64,000 bases of DNA. Origin: Duganella qianjiadongensis. GTDB taxonomy: Bacteria > Pseudomonadota > Gammaproteobacteria > Burkholderiales > Burkholderiaceae_D. The stretch's first letter is position 1. Every line of letters starts with the position of its first letter. The notes under the pieces were generated by a model that did no database searches, was not told where the DNA came from, and saw nothing but the letters and a program-made list of their open reading frames with translations. The position numbers were made by a program, and so were the translations under genes. Shown in pieces: positions 26,601 to 36,171 of this stretch. Where the stretch lies: contig NZ_WWCM01000013.1 of the NCBI RefSeq assembly GCF_009857915.1, forward strand, positions 1-64,000, read 5' to 3'.

Positions 26601-26896
26601 GTCCGATGGCGATCGCCATCATCGGCGGCACCATCACTTCCACCCTGCTGACGCTGCTGATGGTGCCGACCTTCTACGACAGCATAGAAATCAGCAAGGA
26701 CCGCGCCGTCGCCAAATTCCAGCGCCGTGCCGTACGCTGGAGCGCTGCACCGGCCTTCGTGATGACGCTGGTGGAAGCCTTCCTGACGTTGCTGTTCGTG
26801 CGCGCCGTGTTCCGCGGCGTGCTGGCGCTGGTGGCCAAAATCACGGGCCGCAAAGGCAGCGGCCTGCCGGGCGCGCCACTGCCGGACGCGCACTGA
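23669..26896 (+). CDS. RND family multidrug efflux transporter permease
   Basis: 1075 residues with the usual twelve membrane helices and two large periplasmic loops. It starts MFLSDFSIKRPIATIVLIV, typical of the HAE-1 branch. The proton-relay acidic pair lies in GLSLAIGVLIDDAIVV, and the second half repeats the pattern with VMLSLPLSLIGVVLGLL and LMGLVAKNAILLLD. Works with the lipoprotein adaptor encoded just upstream. Substrates cannot be predicted; the family exports antibiotics, detergents and dyes. Confidence 0.95.
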   Translation: MFLSDFSIKRPIATIVLIVAMMCLGLMALKKLRVNQNPDVEVPFIVVNIPYPGASPETVEREIVNRLEKSLQSITGVTEINSTASESSASIFIRFTFSKNLIEASDEIRNAIAAVRYKLPTEMREPILQRIDPSAQPVMQLALSSKTQSHAVISRLAEDKLADRFRAIDGVASVNIDGALRRELSVLLKAEKLREYNVSVGDVVNALRNQNTNAPVGKVRGELGEQSIRLVGRIERPEEFQQVVVKRNNGELVRLSQVATIEDGFAEVNSLSVRSGKPNVGISVTRSRDASTVTVAKKVRDLAAEMRKELPEGTVLEVTEDDGENAESSLNNVIESLVFGAGLTIFVVYAFLNSWRSTLITALSLPTSVLAAFIGVWLCGFTLNFMTLLGLSLAIGVLIDDAIVVRENIVRHMQLGADRRTAALKGTAEIGMAVAATTFSIMAVFIPVAFMPGITGEWFRPFALTVTCSVAVSLLISFTLDPMLSAFWGDPPDHHTAPRKGFEKVLARFNHWFDHQADRYGNVIAWALHHRRSMAAIAVVTFVAAIGLQAKFGGASFVPSSDWGTIAIDVRTPSSSSLEYSRLKLEKAAVIARSIKETKETNSYVNLSGGRIYVDIGKKTERKRGAIEVAKELREKLAGLVGAEYTVLDDLSNGARKPVQIEFTGADSRKLMEITNIFMDRLRKVPGAVDVGLSEQDPKDELQIELNRGLANSMGIAAGDAAQALRVAFAGIEVGDWVDPTGESRDVAVRLAPEDRTSSENIERLPIAVSGTNQMVPLDQIARVTMGKGPSTIKHKDGKRVISVSANVQGRSPGEVTADAMKLVKDIDFPPGYGLALGGAGKDMNEVFGAMAIALVAGVGLMYLILVMQFGSFTAPLAVMLSLPLSLIGVVLGLLATSSTINLMSLIGVIMLMGLVAKNAILLLDAARKREEEGFGREDSLMYAGRMRLRPILMTTFALIAGMFPVALGLGEGGEFYRPMAIAIIGGTITSTLLTLLMVPTFYDSIEISKDRAVAKFQRRAVRWSAAPAFVMTLVEAFLTLLFVRAVFRGVLALVAKITGRKGSGLPGAPLPDAH

Positions 26897-26964
26897 TAGC
26901 TGCTGCCGGGCGCGTCTGCATCAAGTCCCGCCGGCTGCGGCAGGCGGCGGATTTCAAGGGGAAA

Positions 26965-26999
26965 TGCGACAGTTGGTTTCAAATTTGCCAACTGTCGCA
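26965..26999. repeat. 12-bp inverted repeat downstream of the RND operon
   Basis: TGCGACAGTTGG (26965-26976) and its exact complement (26988-26999) enclose an 11-base loop. The 392-bp gap 26897-27288 between the RND pump and the porin gene holds this repeat, a terminator at 27088-27112 and, beyond that, promoter-like AT-rich sequence, but no gene. Confidence 0.55.
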
Positions 27000-27087
27000 G
27001 TTGGTCTCGGGCAAGTAGCGCAGCGCGCAAGCGGTGCCGGGCAAGTAGCAGCGTCGACGACTAAGTTGTTGTTTTAAAAGTAGTTGA

Positions 27088-27112
27088 AGAGGGCCGCTCC
27101 GGCCCTTTTTTA
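27088..27112 (+). terminator. Terminator between RND operon and porin gene
   Basis: AGGGCCG-CTC-CGGCCCT followed by TTTTT. Confidence 0.85.
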
Positions 27113-27288
27113 ACGTTCGTGTACAGAGCATTCGCTCGGTTTCAAGGTTTTCTTTAGTGTGTGCACTCTAAGGTCTTGCCTTTTGGTTTGTTTTATAAGT
27201 GTAGTATGCTGCTGGCCTCTCTGCACCTTTCGCGATGCAGAGACCAGAAGAACCCGGCGCGCGGCGCCCTACATAAAGTGAGACTACC

Positions 27289-28710
27289 ATGCAACATAAA
27301 ACCCTCCCCCTGATGATTGCTGTCGCCCTGGGCGTCATGTCGGTTGGCGCGCAAGCGTCGGGCTACCGTTTCGGTTCGCAAAGCGTGGCTGCGCAAGGCA
27401 CGGCCGAGGCCAATGGTGCCGAAGCCAATGACGCGACCACCATTTTCGCTAACCCGGCCGGTCTGTCCCGTCTGGACGGCATGCAGATGAGCGTGGGCGC
27501 AACCGTGGTGGTGCCGCACTCGACCTTTAGCGATGCCGGCTCGACCCGCTTCACCGGCCAGCCTACCGGCGGTACTGCGCCGGATGACTATGTGCCGACC
27601 GCAGTGATGGCACCATCGTTCTACCTGAGCAAGAAGATCAACGACCAGTGGAGCGTAGGTCTGGGTTCCTTCGTGCCATACGGTACGAAAATCAACTACG
27701 GCAATACCTGGACCGGCCGCTACGCGCTGACCGATGTGAAACTGCAATCGCTGACCCTGAACCCATCGGCTTCGTTCAAACTGAATGAACAGCACGCCTT
27801 CGGCTTCGGTATCGATGCTGAATTCATGAAAGCCGAACTGGGCCAGGCAGTAGATGTACCGGGCTCTATCGTGGCCCTGTCTACCGGTGCGGGCGCGGCC
27901 CAGGGCGCCTTGCTGGCCAAGCAGATCGCTGCGCTGGGTGGCAATCCTGCGCTGCTGCGCACGGCAGGCGATGCCCACGGTTCCAACGACGGCAAAGACT
28001 GGGGCTGGGGCTTCAATCTGGGCTATATGTTCACGCTGGACCAGAACACCCGCTTCGGTCTGGCCTATCGCTCGTCGATTTCTCACCAGCTGCGCGGTAG
28101 CACCATCTGGGACTTCTCCAAAGTGACCACCGATCCTGTGGTGAACGGCGTGCTGTCGGCAGCTTCGCACAAAGTCAACTCGGCGGCACTGGTCGCCCTG
28201 CGTACGCCGGAAACCCTGTCGGCCAACGTGTTCCACCAGTTCGATTCGAAACTGTCCGGCATGGCCGACATCACCTTCGTGCGTCACAACCGTCTGGGCG
28301 ATCTGGACATCCAGTTCCCGGGCACCACCGAAGGCGCAGAAGTGATCCGTCAGCAATGGAAAAACACCATCCGCGTTTCGCTGGGCGGCAACTATGCCTA
28401 CAACGAGAAGCTGACCCTGCGTGCCGGTGTGGCGTATGACGAATCGCCAGTGAAGAATGCAGAGCTGACCCATCCTGCTCTGCCAGACAGCACCCGCATC
28501 CAGTACTCGTTCGGCGCCAACTGGAAAGTGGCGAACAACGCTTCCATCGATCTGGCCTACAGCTACCTGAACTTCAAGGATGCACGCATCAATTACACCA
28601 ACCAGTGCAATCCGCTGATGACTACCTGCACGGGTAATGGCGAAACCACGCGCGGCAACTACCAGACCCATCTGCAACTGATCGGTCTGGCTTACAACTA
28701 CAAGTTCTAA
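27289..28710 (+). CDS. FadL/OmpP1 family outer-membrane transport protein
   Basis: 473 residues. A signal peptide ends GVMSVGAQASG, then the family motif ANPAGLSRLDGM appears, followed by beta-barrel strands and the C-terminal LIGLAYNYKF with a terminal aromatic. FadL-type barrels take up long-chain fatty acids or other hydrophobic compounds across the outer membrane by a lateral gate; the substrate here is not known. It is monocistronic, bounded by terminators on both sides. Its regular strong-codon style suggests high expression. Confidence 0.9.
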   Translation: MQHKTLPLMIAVALGVMSVGAQASGYRFGSQSVAAQGTAEANGAEANDATTIFANPAGLSRLDGMQMSVGATVVVPHSTFSDAGSTRFTGQPTGGTAPDDYVPTAVMAPSFYLSKKINDQWSVGLGSFVPYGTKINYGNTWTGRYALTDVKLQSLTLNPSASFKLNEQHAFGFGIDAEFMKAELGQAVDVPGSIVALSTGAGAAQGALLAKQIAALGGNPALLRTAGDAHGSNDGKDWGWGFNLGYMFTLDQNTRFGLAYRSSISHQLRGSTIWDFSKVTTDPVVNGVLSAASHKVNSAALVALRTPETLSANVFHQFDSKLSGMADITFVRHNRLGDLDIQFPGTTEGAEVIRQQWKNTIRVSLGGNYAYNEKLTLRAGVAYDESPVKNAELTHPALPDSTRIQYSFGANWKVANNASIDLAYSYLNFKDARINYTNQCNPLMTTCTGNGETTRGNYQTHLQLIGLAYNYKF

Positions 28711-28728
28711 GTCTTACCGTAGCAGCAC

Positions 28729-28754
28729 AAAAGGGCCCTCGGGCCCTTTTTTTT
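28729..28754 (+). terminator. Terminator of the FadL-like gene
   Basis: AAGGGCCC-TC-GGGCCCTT followed by TTTTTT. Confidence 0.9.
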
Positions 28755-28776
28755 CGTCCGTACAAAAACGCCTGGC

Positions 28777-29019
28777 CTACTGGCGGGTGGCAGGCGCCGG
28801 TGCGCTGGCAGGTGGCGTTGCGTTGGGATTGGTGGAAGGATTTGCCGGGGGCGGATTATCGGGCGTGGTGGCCGGAGTGGCCGGGGCCGGTGTGGCGGGT
28901 TCGGGGCTGGTGGTCGGCGTAGGCGGCTGGTCGGCCGGACGCTTGTTGCAGGCGGCGAGGGCAGTCAGGGCTAGCACGCTGGCCAGCAGGGCACGGAGCA
29001 GGGGACGGGAGGTGGTCAT
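28777..29019 (-). CDS. Small Pro/Thr-rich lipoprotein
   Basis: 80 residues. The lipobox ASVLALTALAAC makes Cys the probable lipidated residue, and the rest is almost entirely Pro, Ala and Thr with Asn (for example TTPDNPPPANPSTNPNATPP), an extended linker-like chain. No domain is recognised. AAGGA sits six bases before the ATG at 29019; an earlier in-frame ATG at 29034 lies upstream of that site. Confidence 0.7.
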   Translation of the reverse strand: MTTSRPLLRALLASVLALTALAACNKRPADQPPTPTTSPEPATPAPATPATTPDNPPPANPSTNPNATPPASAPAPATRQ

Positions 29020-29077
29020 AACGTTTCCTTTCATAAAAGCGAATTCGTTAGACCACCTGTATGCCGTCAGGTTCCGT

Positions 29078-30478
29078 TCAGGCGGCTGTCGGCTCCTGAT
29101 CGACGGGCAGGTCGGCGTCGCTGTTAAACACTTGCTGGTCGGTTTCGCCCAGGATGCGGCTGGTCAGCGTGCCGGCAGTGACCGAGCCGCTGACGTTGAG
29201 CGCTGTGCGGCCCATGTCGATCAGCGGCTCGATGGAAATCAGCAGGCCGGCCAGTGCGACCGGCAAATTCATGGTCGACAGCACGATCAGGGCGGCAAAC
29301 GTAGCGCCGCCGCCCACGCCGGCGATACCGACCGAGCCGATGGTGATGATGGCCAGCAGCGGGGCGATAAAGCTCAGGGTGTAGGGATCGATGCCGACGG
29401 TGGGGGCAATCATCACGGCCAGCATGGCCGGATAGATGCCGGCGCAGCCGTTCTGGCCTATGGTAGCGCCGAACGAAGCGGCAAAGTTGGCGATGCCTTC
29501 CGGTGTGCCCAGCCGCAGCGTCTGGGTCTGCACGCTCATCGGAATGGCGCCAGCGCTGCTGCGCGAGGTGAAGGCAAAGGTCAGCAGTGGCAGCACCTTC
29601 TTTACGTAGCGCAGCGGGTTGAGGCCGGCACTAGCGACCAGCAGCAGATGGATGCCGAACATCAGCACGATGGCGCTGTACGAGGCCAGCACGAAATCGA
29701 TCAGGTGCAGGATGTCGGTGTAGCTGGAGGTGGAGACCACCTGCGCCATCAGCGCAAACACGCCGTAGGGCGTCAGGCGCAGTACCATGCGCACCAGTTT
29801 CATTACCAGCGCATGGGCTACCTGGATGAAATGCTCGAAGCTGGCATACAGGGCAGGCTTTTCCGTATGGACGCCGCTGGCAGCCACGCCGATGAAGACC
29901 GAGAACACCACCACCGCGATGGTCGAGGTCTTGCGCGCACCCGTCATATCGAGGAAGGGATTGGCGGGGATGAAGCTCAGTAGCATGCCGGGCAGGGAGA
30001 TCGCCTGTGCTGCTTCCACTTTGCCCTGTAAATACACGCCGCGCGCAATGTCGGCCGCCGAGGCGGTCAGGCCCACGGCAGTCAGGCTGAACAGCTTGGC
30101 CATCAGGATGCCGAGGCTGGCTGCGATCAGCGTGGTGAGCATCAGCGTGCCGATGGTGAGGGCGCTGATTTTGCCCAGCGCATTGATGCCCTTGAGTTTG
30201 AGGATGGCACCGATAATCGACACCATGATCAGCGGCACGATCACCATCTGTAGCAGTTTGACGTAGCCGCTGCCGACGATGTCGAGGTAGTTGCCAGTGG
30301 TGACCAGGTCGGCGTGGCTGGCTCCGTAGATCGCCTGTAGCGCTGCACCAAGGAGCACGCCCAGCCCCATGCCGGTGAATACGCGCACTGAAAAGGACGC
30401 GGTATGGCGTTGCTGCCGATACAGCAGGACCAGCAGCGCCAGGGCGGCCAGCAGATTAAAAATTACATTCAGAGTCAT
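29078..30478 (-). CDS. tcyP: L-cystine/dicarboxylate-type sodium symporter (TcyP-like)
   Basis: 466 residues of the DAACS symporter family with about eight helices and two re-entrant loops. Similarity to E. coli TcyP (YdjN) is high by eye over the core: GNGYVQLLQM-like GSGYVKLLQMVIVPL, LTFAFTSRSSAGAIPMSV, FGATIGQNGCAGIYPAML and EPLIDMGRTALNVSGS. TcyP imports L-cystine, so a sulfur-uptake role is likely. The start at 30478 begins the first helix; upstream in-frame codons are possible. Confidence 0.88.
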   Translation of the reverse strand: MTLNVIFNLLAALALLVLLYRQQRHTASFSVRVFTGMGLGVLLGAALQAIYGASHADLVTTGNYLDIVGSGYVKLLQMVIVPLIMVSIIGAILKLKGINALGKISALTIGTLMLTTLIAASLGILMAKLFSLTAVGLTASAADIARGVYLQGKVEAAQAISLPGMLLSFIPANPFLDMTGARKTSTIAVVVFSVFIGVAASGVHTEKPALYASFEHFIQVAHALVMKLVRMVLRLTPYGVFALMAQVVSTSSYTDILHLIDFVLASYSAIVLMFGIHLLLVASAGLNPLRYVKKVLPLLTFAFTSRSSAGAIPMSVQTQTLRLGTPEGIANFAASFGATIGQNGCAGIYPAMLAVMIAPTVGIDPYTLSFIAPLLAIITIGSVGIAGVGGGATFAALIVLSTMNLPVALAGLLISIEPLIDMGRTALNVSGSVTAGTLTSRILGETDQQVFNSDADLPVDQEPTAA

Positions 30479-30753
30479 AGGTCTTGGTTCCATTGGGCAA
30501 GCTTGTCCTGAACAGCAGATTGATACTTTCTTAACGCTGTCTGGCCGGCATTGTATCGTCTCCAATCTGCCAGAAGCGAGGCATTATGCGGCTTTAGCGT
30601 CGAATTTTTCGCTATATTCATATACAAATCCCGTCAAATCGGCTAACTTCGTAACTGAAAGTTTTTCCAGGGCAACTTATACGACAACTGCTGCCTAGGT
30701 TGAAATATTCTCGGCTTTGAAATATAGAGTTTTGTTCATGAAAAGGTGGTTTT

Positions 30754-32388
30754 ATGTCGATTGATCACATGCGTGTCAGTACTCGTCTGGGGGGCGGTTT
30801 CGGGCTGGTGCTCGCCTTGCTGCTGCTGATCGCAGGGCTGGGCCTGTATGGGATGAGCATGATCCATGCCAAACTTGGAGAAATACTCCATAGCAATGTT
30901 GCCAAGACGGCGCAGGTGCAGGATATGTCGGAAGCGGTGCATGTGATGGCCCGGGTTAGCCATTCCATGGTGCTGATGTCGGAAGCGGCCGCCATCGAAG
31001 CGGAACTGGCCAAGCTGCGCCAGGCGCAGGCTGGCTATAACACGGCCCATGACGCGCTGGAAAAGCTGGGAGCAGAGGGGCAGGAGCCGGCCTTGCGCCA
31101 GAAAATTGCTACCGCGTCCAGGCAGACTCTCCCGCTGATAGAAAAAGTGGCGCTGCTGGCGAAAACCAATCAGGATGCCGAAGCGCTGGAGCTGCTGTCG
31201 AAAGACGCCGGGCCGGCACTGCAGCGCTGGCAAGATGAGATGGATGAGTACATCGCGCTGCAGAAGAAGAATAATGTCGATGATGCCGCCGATGCCGAAG
31301 CTGCGTACGCAAGTGCCCGCCAGTTCATGCTGGTGCTGAGTGTACTGGCGCTGCTGGCTGGCGCCGCTGCGGCCATGCTGATCAGCCGTTCGCTGCTGCG
31401 CCAGCTGGGCGGCGAGCCGGCGTTTGCCGTAAAAGTAGCGAACCGGATTGCGGAAGGCGATCTGACCGTGCACATCCGTATCAAGCCGGGCGATGAGCAC
31501 AGCATGCTGCATGCACTGGAAAGCATGCGTGCTGCGCTGTATGACATCGTGGCCGAGGTGCGCGGCGGCACGGTGGCGATCGCTGCGGCCACCAGTGAAA
31601 TTGCGCATGGCAATCAGGATCTGTCCAACCGTACCGAAGAACAGGCGGGGGCGCTGGAAGAAACTGCCTCGGCGATGGAACAGCTCACCGCGGCAGTACA
31701 GCATAACAATGAAAATGCCCAGCATGCCAACCAGCTGGCGCAGTCGGCGTCTGCCGTGGCGTCGCAGGGCGGCACGGTGGTGGAGCGGGTGGTGGAAACC
31801 ATGGGGGCCATCAATGAATCGTCGCGCAAGATCGTCGATATCATCAGCGTGATTGATGGCATTGCTTTTCAGACCAATATTCTGGCGCTCAATGCTGCCG
31901 TGGAGGCGGCGCGGGCCGGCGAGCAGGGGCGCGGTTTTGCGGTCGTTGCCAGCGAAGTGCGCACCCTTGCGCACCGTTCGGCATCGGCCGCCAAGGAAAT
32001 CAAGGAGCTGATAGGCGATTCGGTGGAGCGGGTCGATACCGGCAGCAAGCTGGTAGAGCAGGCCGGCCTGACTATGACGGAAGTGGTGGCCAGCGTGGAG
32101 CGGGTGACCAACATCATGGGCGAGATTTCCACTGCAGGCGAGCAGCAGAGTGCCGGTATCGAACAGATTAATCAGGCCGTCACGGAAATGGATGTAGTGA
32201 CCCAGCAGAATGCGGCGCTGGTGGAGGAAGCGGCGGCAGCCGCCGACGCGCTGAAGCAGCAGGCTGCCCATCTGGAGCAGATGGTAAGCATATTCCGGCT
32301 CGACCAGCAGGACGCTTTAGCGGGGCGTGCGCGGACGCGGTCGGCATTGGCGGGCTCTGCGGCACGGCTGGCGATTTCGACTATATAA
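30754..32388 (+). CDS. Methyl-accepting chemotaxis protein
   Basis: 544 residues. TM1 (about 14-33), a periplasmic helical ligand-binding region (about 35-185) of four-helix-bundle type, TM2 (about 190-210), HAMP (about 212-265), then the signalling coiled coil whose tip [19 protein letters not shown] is the CheA/CheW contact. The C-terminus lacks a CheR-tether pentapeptide. AAGGTGG lies before the ATG. The 275-bp upstream region 30479-30753 is AT-rich and shows no further gene. Confidence 0.92.
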   Translation: MSIDHMRVSTRLGGGFGLVLALLLLIAGLGLYGMSMIHAKLGEILHSNVAKTAQVQDMSEAVHVMARVSHSMVLMSEAAAIEAELAKLRQAQAGYNTAHDALEKLGAEGQEPALRQKIATASRQTLPLIEKVALLAKTNQDAEALELLSKDAGPALQRWQDEMDEYIALQKKNNVDDAADAEAAYASARQFMLVLSVLALLAGAAAAMLISRSLLRQLGGEPAFAVKVANRIAEGDLTVHIRIKPGDEHSMLHALESMRAALYDIVAEVRGGTVAIAAATSEIAHGNQDLSNRTEEQAGALEETASAMEQLTAAVQHNNENAQHANQLAQSASAVASQGGTVVERVVETMGAINESSRKIVDIISVIDGIAFQTNILALNAAVEAARAGEQGRGFAVVASEVRTLAHRSASAAKEIKELIGDSVERVDTGSKLVEQAGLTMTEVVASVERVTNIMGEISTAGEQQSAGIEQINQAVTEMDVVTQQNAALVEEAAAAADALKQQAAHLEQMVSIFRLDQQDALAGRARTRSALAGSAARLAISTI

Positions 32389-32421
32389 TCATGCCACCTT
32401 CAATACTCTGAAAGTGCGGCA

Positions 32422-32868
32422 ATGAAATCACTGTGGGTTCTGTTATTCGTCTCGGGTGCGGCACTGGCCGATGATGCAGCCATGCTGCGTTGCCGCCAGC
32501 TCGGTGATAGCCAGGCCCGGCTGGGCTGCTACGATGCGATCCAGTTAGGCACGCCTGCCGCCGCCGTGGCGGCAGCGCCGTATGCGCCGAGCAAAGCCGA
32601 CCTTGAGCGCGGTTTCGGCAACGAACATAACAGCCCTGCTGCCAAACTGGAATTCATCGAAACGTCCATCGTGGGCGAGTTCGACGGCTGGGTACCCAAG
32701 CAGCGCATCCGTCTGGCCAATGGTCAGGTGTGGATGATCGTTGACGATAGCCAGGCCATACTGGACCTCGTCAATCCCAAGGTAAAGCTGGAAAAAGGCA
32801 TGATGGGCGCCATCTATATGGATATCGAAGGCGCCTCGAATTCGCCGCGCGTCAAGCGCATCAAATAG
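32422..32868 (+). CDS. Secreted protein of unknown function
   Basis: 148 residues with a signal peptide (MKSLWVLLFVSGAALA). The mature start AAMLRCRQLGDSQARLGCYD resembles the Cys-containing head of several periplasmic proteins, including type VI accessory VasI-like ones, but no secretion genes lie nearby. The C-terminal part has a small beta-rich domain (GQVWMIVDDSQAILD). Located 33 bp after the chemoreceptor gene, possibly cotranscribed. Confidence 0.7.
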   Translation: MKSLWVLLFVSGAALADDAAMLRCRQLGDSQARLGCYDAIQLGTPAAAVAAAPYAPSKADLERGFGNEHNSPAAKLEFIETSIVGEFDGWVPKQRIRLANGQVWMIVDDSQAILDLVNPKVKLEKGMMGAIYMDIEGASNSPRVKRIK

Positions 32869-32881
32869 AGCGAAGAACCGG

Positions 32882-33478
32882 CTAGAGCTGGTCGTCGGCC
32901 AGCCATTGCAGGCGGCCGTGGCCGGCTTCGCTGAGGCGGCTGACCAGTGCAGCCGCCGCCGTATCGGGCAGCTGGAATGCGAACTGCACCAGATCACTGT
33001 GGCTGACCTGCGTCAGGGTGGCGCCAGCCAGTTCGATTTCGCGCCGCACCAGGCCCTCCAGCGCATACGGAGCGTGGCAGCGCAGCTGCTGCAATTTGAT
33101 GATGGCCACTTTTTCTGCCTTGAGCAGGGCCTGCGCCACGCTGTCCGTGTAGGCGCGCACCAGTCCGCCTGCGCCCAGTTTGATGCCGCCAAAATAGCGC
33201 ACCACCGTGGCCTGTACGCCTTCCAGATCCTGATGGCGCAGCACGTCGAGCATGGGGCGTCCGGCAGTGCCGCTGGGTTCGCCGTCATCGACCGCGGCCG
33301 ACTGGCCACCTGCCAGCAGCGCCCAGCAGACGTGCACAGCGCCGGGATGCTGGGCCCATAGCTCCGCCACCACTTTCTGTGCGGCGGCGCGATCGGTCAT
33401 GGGCTGTACGCAGGCAATGAAGCGGCTTTTCTTGATGATCAGCTCGCTATGGACGGGACTGGCGATGGAATAAGGCAT
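32882..33478 (-). CDS. YigZ/IMPACT family protein
   Basis: 198 residues. The IMPACT signature is clear: AVDDGEPSGTAGRPMLDVL and VRYFGGIKLGAGGLVRAY, followed by a ferredoxin-like C-terminal domain. Eukaryotic IMPACT regulates translation through GCN1; the bacterial YigZ role is not settled. Its stop lies 13 bp from that of the preceding plus-strand gene (convergent). Confidence 0.92.
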   Translation of the reverse strand: MPYSIASPVHSELIIKKSRFIACVQPMTDRAAAQKVVAELWAQHPGAVHVCWALLAGGQSAAVDDGEPSGTAGRPMLDVLRHQDLEGVQATVVRYFGGIKLGAGGLVRAYTDSVAQALLKAEKVAIIKLQQLRCHAPYALEGLVRREIELAGATLTQVSHSDLVQFAFQLPDTAAAALVSRLSEAGHGRLQWLADDQL

Positions 33479-33550
33479 GAGGACTTCTGGCAGGAAACCG
33501 GTGTAAACCGGCTTATGGTGCCAGAAATCCGTGGAATTACAAAGGACGCT

Positions 33551-33865
33551 TCAGCCGTTTTTGATTTTCAGGCCGTCGCTGTCGGTGAAGTTGCCCATGA
33601 CGATGACGATGAAATCGATCAGCGTCCAGATGCCCAGGCCGCCAAAAGTGAACAGCATCAGCAGGCCGGTGCCGACTTTGCCCACGTAGAAGCGGTGCAC
33701 GCCGAACATGCCGAGGAAGAAGCACAGCAGTATGGTGAGGACGAAGTCCTTTTCCGAGCGGTTGCCGCCAGTGCCGCGGATATTTTGCGGTGCGCCGCAA
33801 TGCGGGCAAGCAGGTGCTGATTCGTGAATTTCTTTGCCGCAGCCGCGGCAGAATACCATGCCCAT
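33551..33865 (-). CDS. Zinc-ribbon plus TM2 domain membrane protein
   Basis: 104 residues. An N-terminal zinc ribbon (CRGCG and CPHCG) is followed by a linker and a TM2 domain of two helices with the turn motif [14 protein letters not shown]. The arrangement is common in bacteria; function unknown. Single gene. Confidence 0.88.
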   Translation of the reverse strand: MGMVFCRGCGKEIHESAPACPHCGAPQNIRGTGGNRSEKDFVLTILLCFFLGMFGVHRFYVGKVGTGLLMLFTFGGLGIWTLIDFIVIVMGNFTDSDGLKIKNG

Positions 33866-34034
33866 AAAGTCCTTCCAGATCGGTTATTGTTATGTACTCG
33901 AGGTTAACAGCATAAGTTAGCCAGCCAGAGCTGACTAGCGCAAGATTATAGTAGGCCATGGACTGTGGCTTTCTCACCAACTCTCACCACCTGCTAAAAT
34001 TCCGCCCCTTATTTAGAAATTGCCGAAATTGCCC

Positions 34035-36020
34035 ATGATGTCGCCATCTTCCCGTTTGCCTGCTGCCGCTGCTGCCGATCCTGAACAACTGGAGGACGAC
34101 GAGCTGATGCGCCAGCTCGATCTGACCGCGCAGGGCGTACAGCTGGCGCGGCAGGATGGACGGGTGTTTCTGCGCTTTAGCGGTAGCGTGCCATATGCGG
34201 GCCGGCTGGTGGCCTATGATCTGGTGCCGGCCTACGGTGTGCTGGCCAAAGCGTCGAAGTGGCGCAAGATGGATGTGGCCACGCGCAGCGCGACGTTGCG
34301 CGAGCGCGCCAGTGCAGCCGCTGCAGACGCGCTGTACGCGGAAGTCGCGGCCTTCGTGGTGGAGATTGCCGAAGCCTGCGACGATTGCGAGATCGATGCT
34401 GCGCCGTTTCTCGATGCGCTGGCGAGCATGCAGCTGGCCGAACCGGCCGGTGTCGTGTTCGACCGCCTGCGCCAGCGGCTGGAGCACGCCGTCGAGCGCG
34501 AAATGGAAGAACAGCACGCCGAGCGTACGCGCCAGAGCATCAATCTGGCCGAGTATCCGGCCACGTTCGACGTAGCGCGCCGCATCAAGCGCCGCTTCAT
34601 TGCCGTGCTGGGGCCTACCAATTCCGGCAAGACCCATATGGCCATCGAAGCGCTGGCCAAGGCGCCGAGCGGCGTCTATCTGGCACCCTTGCGCCTGCTG
34701 GCGCTGGAAAACTATGAGCGTCTGCAGGGCATGCAGGCACGCGGCAAGCCGCTCGCGGTCAGTCTGGTGACGGGCGAAGAGCGCCGGCTGGTGCCCGGTG
34801 CCACCCACGTCGCCAGCACGGTGGAGATGCTCGACACCCGCAGCGAAGTCGATGTGGCCGTGATCGATGAAATCCAGATGCTGGCCGACCGTGACCGCGG
34901 CGCCGCATGGACGGCCGCCGTATGCGGTGCGCCGGCCCATACCGTGTATCTGGTGGGGGCGCCGGAAGCGCGCCGCGCCATCGAAGCGCTGGCGGCGCGG
35001 CTGGAGTGCGAGCTGGAAGTGCACATCCTCAAGCGCAAGGGCCCGCTGACAGTGGAGCCTACGGCAGTGCGCAAACTGGGCAATCTGCGCCGTGGCGATG
35101 CCGTGATCTGCTTCTCGCGCCGCGAGGTGCTGATGTGGCGTGACATGGTGACGGAACTGGGGCTGTCGGTGGCGACCGTGTACGGCAACCTGTCGCCGGA
35201 AGTGCGGCGTGCCCAGGCCCAGCGTTTCCGCGAGGGGGCGGCCGATGTGGTGGTGGGGACGGATGCCATTGCCATGGGGCTGAACATGCCGATCGCGCGC
35301 ATCGTGATGACCACCACGGTCAAGTACAACGGCTATGAAGAAGAGGAGATTCCGGCGGCGCTGGCGCGCCAGATCGCGGGCCGGGCCGGGCGCTTCGGGG
35401 TGCATGAGGAGGGGCTGGTGGCGGGCTACGACAACGAGACCCACAGCGTGATGCGCTCGCTGCTGAAGGAAAAGCCGCTGCCCATCAAGACCAACGGTTT
35501 TGCCGTGGCGCCTACGCTAGAGCATCTGCACCGGATTTCTTCCGTTACTCAGGAACAGTCGCTGGCCAGATTGCTCAAGCGCTTTGTGCACAATATCGAC
35601 GTGCCCGATGGCTTCTTCTATCCGCGCATTACCGAGGAACAGTTCGAGCGCGCCGCGTGGCTCGATACGCTGGACCTGTCGGTGGCGGAAAAATTTGCCC
35701 TGTCGCTGGTGCCCATATCCAGCAAAGTGCCGTCACTGCAACGTGCATGGGAGCACTGGGCGACTGCCCTGGCTGCGAAAAAAGTGACCGGGATGAAAGC
35801 CGTGCAGACGCCGCTGCACTATATGTCGCTGCAGGAAGTGGAAGACGCCTGCCGGCTGTATTCGGCCTATGCATGGCTGGCCTACCGTCAGCCTGAACAC
35901 TTCCCCGATACCGAGCTGGCCCAGCAACTATCACGGCAGGCTTCGGACCGGGTGGATGCGCTGCTGCATGAACACAACTCGGCTGCCCGCAAGCGGCAGC
36001 CTAAGCGCTTCCGCCGTTAA
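34035..36020 (+). CDS. Suv3-like DExH-box RNA helicase
   Basis: 661 residues. Helicase motifs: I GPTNSGKTHMA, II DEIQML, V VVGTDAIAMGLNM, VI QIAGRAGRFG. A C-terminal stretch (SLVPISSKVPSLQRAWEHWA) matches the Suv3 C-terminal domain. Suv3 is the helicase of the mitochondrial degradosome; homologues occur in alpha- and betaproteobacteria with little experimental data. The N-terminal 170 residues are specific to this branch. ATG at 34035 (or 34038) is used; TTG at 34020 is possible. No clear ribosome binding site. Confidence 0.85.
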   Translation: MMSPSSRLPAAAAADPEQLEDDELMRQLDLTAQGVQLARQDGRVFLRFSGSVPYAGRLVAYDLVPAYGVLAKASKWRKMDVATRSATLRERASAAAADALYAEVAAFVVEIAEACDDCEIDAAPFLDALASMQLAEPAGVVFDRLRQRLEHAVEREMEEQHAERTRQSINLAEYPATFDVARRIKRRFIAVLGPTNSGKTHMAIEALAKAPSGVYLAPLRLLALENYERLQGMQARGKPLAVSLVTGEERRLVPGATHVASTVEMLDTRSEVDVAVIDEIQMLADRDRGAAWTAAVCGAPAHTVYLVGAPEARRAIEALAARLECELEVHILKRKGPLTVEPTAVRKLGNLRRGDAVICFSRREVLMWRDMVTELGLSVATVYGNLSPEVRRAQAQRFREGAADVVVGTDAIAMGLNMPIARIVMTTTVKYNGYEEEEIPAALARQIAGRAGRFGVHEEGLVAGYDNETHSVMRSLLKEKPLPIKTNGFAVAPTLEHLHRISSVTQEQSLARLLKRFVHNIDVPDGFFYPRITEEQFERAAWLDTLDLSVAEKFALSLVPISSKVPSLQRAWEHWATALAAKKVTGMKAVQTPLHYMSLQEVEDACRLYSAYAWLAYRQPEHFPDTELAQQLSRQASDRVDALLHEHNSAARKRQPKRFRR

Positions 36021-36171
36021 ACAATCGCGAGGCCCAAGGGGCCATAGGCCGAATAATGTCGGGTTTTTCATGACTAGCGAGGCCAGCAGTGCGCCACGAG
36101 GGGGCAAGGTCGGCTATCATATTGGCCTTTCGTTTTGTCCCTGTGTTTGTCTGCTTAGCCTGAGGAAGTGA

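Noticed and set aside
23879..26893. 1004-codon minus-strand frame
   Set aside because: Antisense shadow of the RND pump gene, rich in His, Gln and Arg with no domain.
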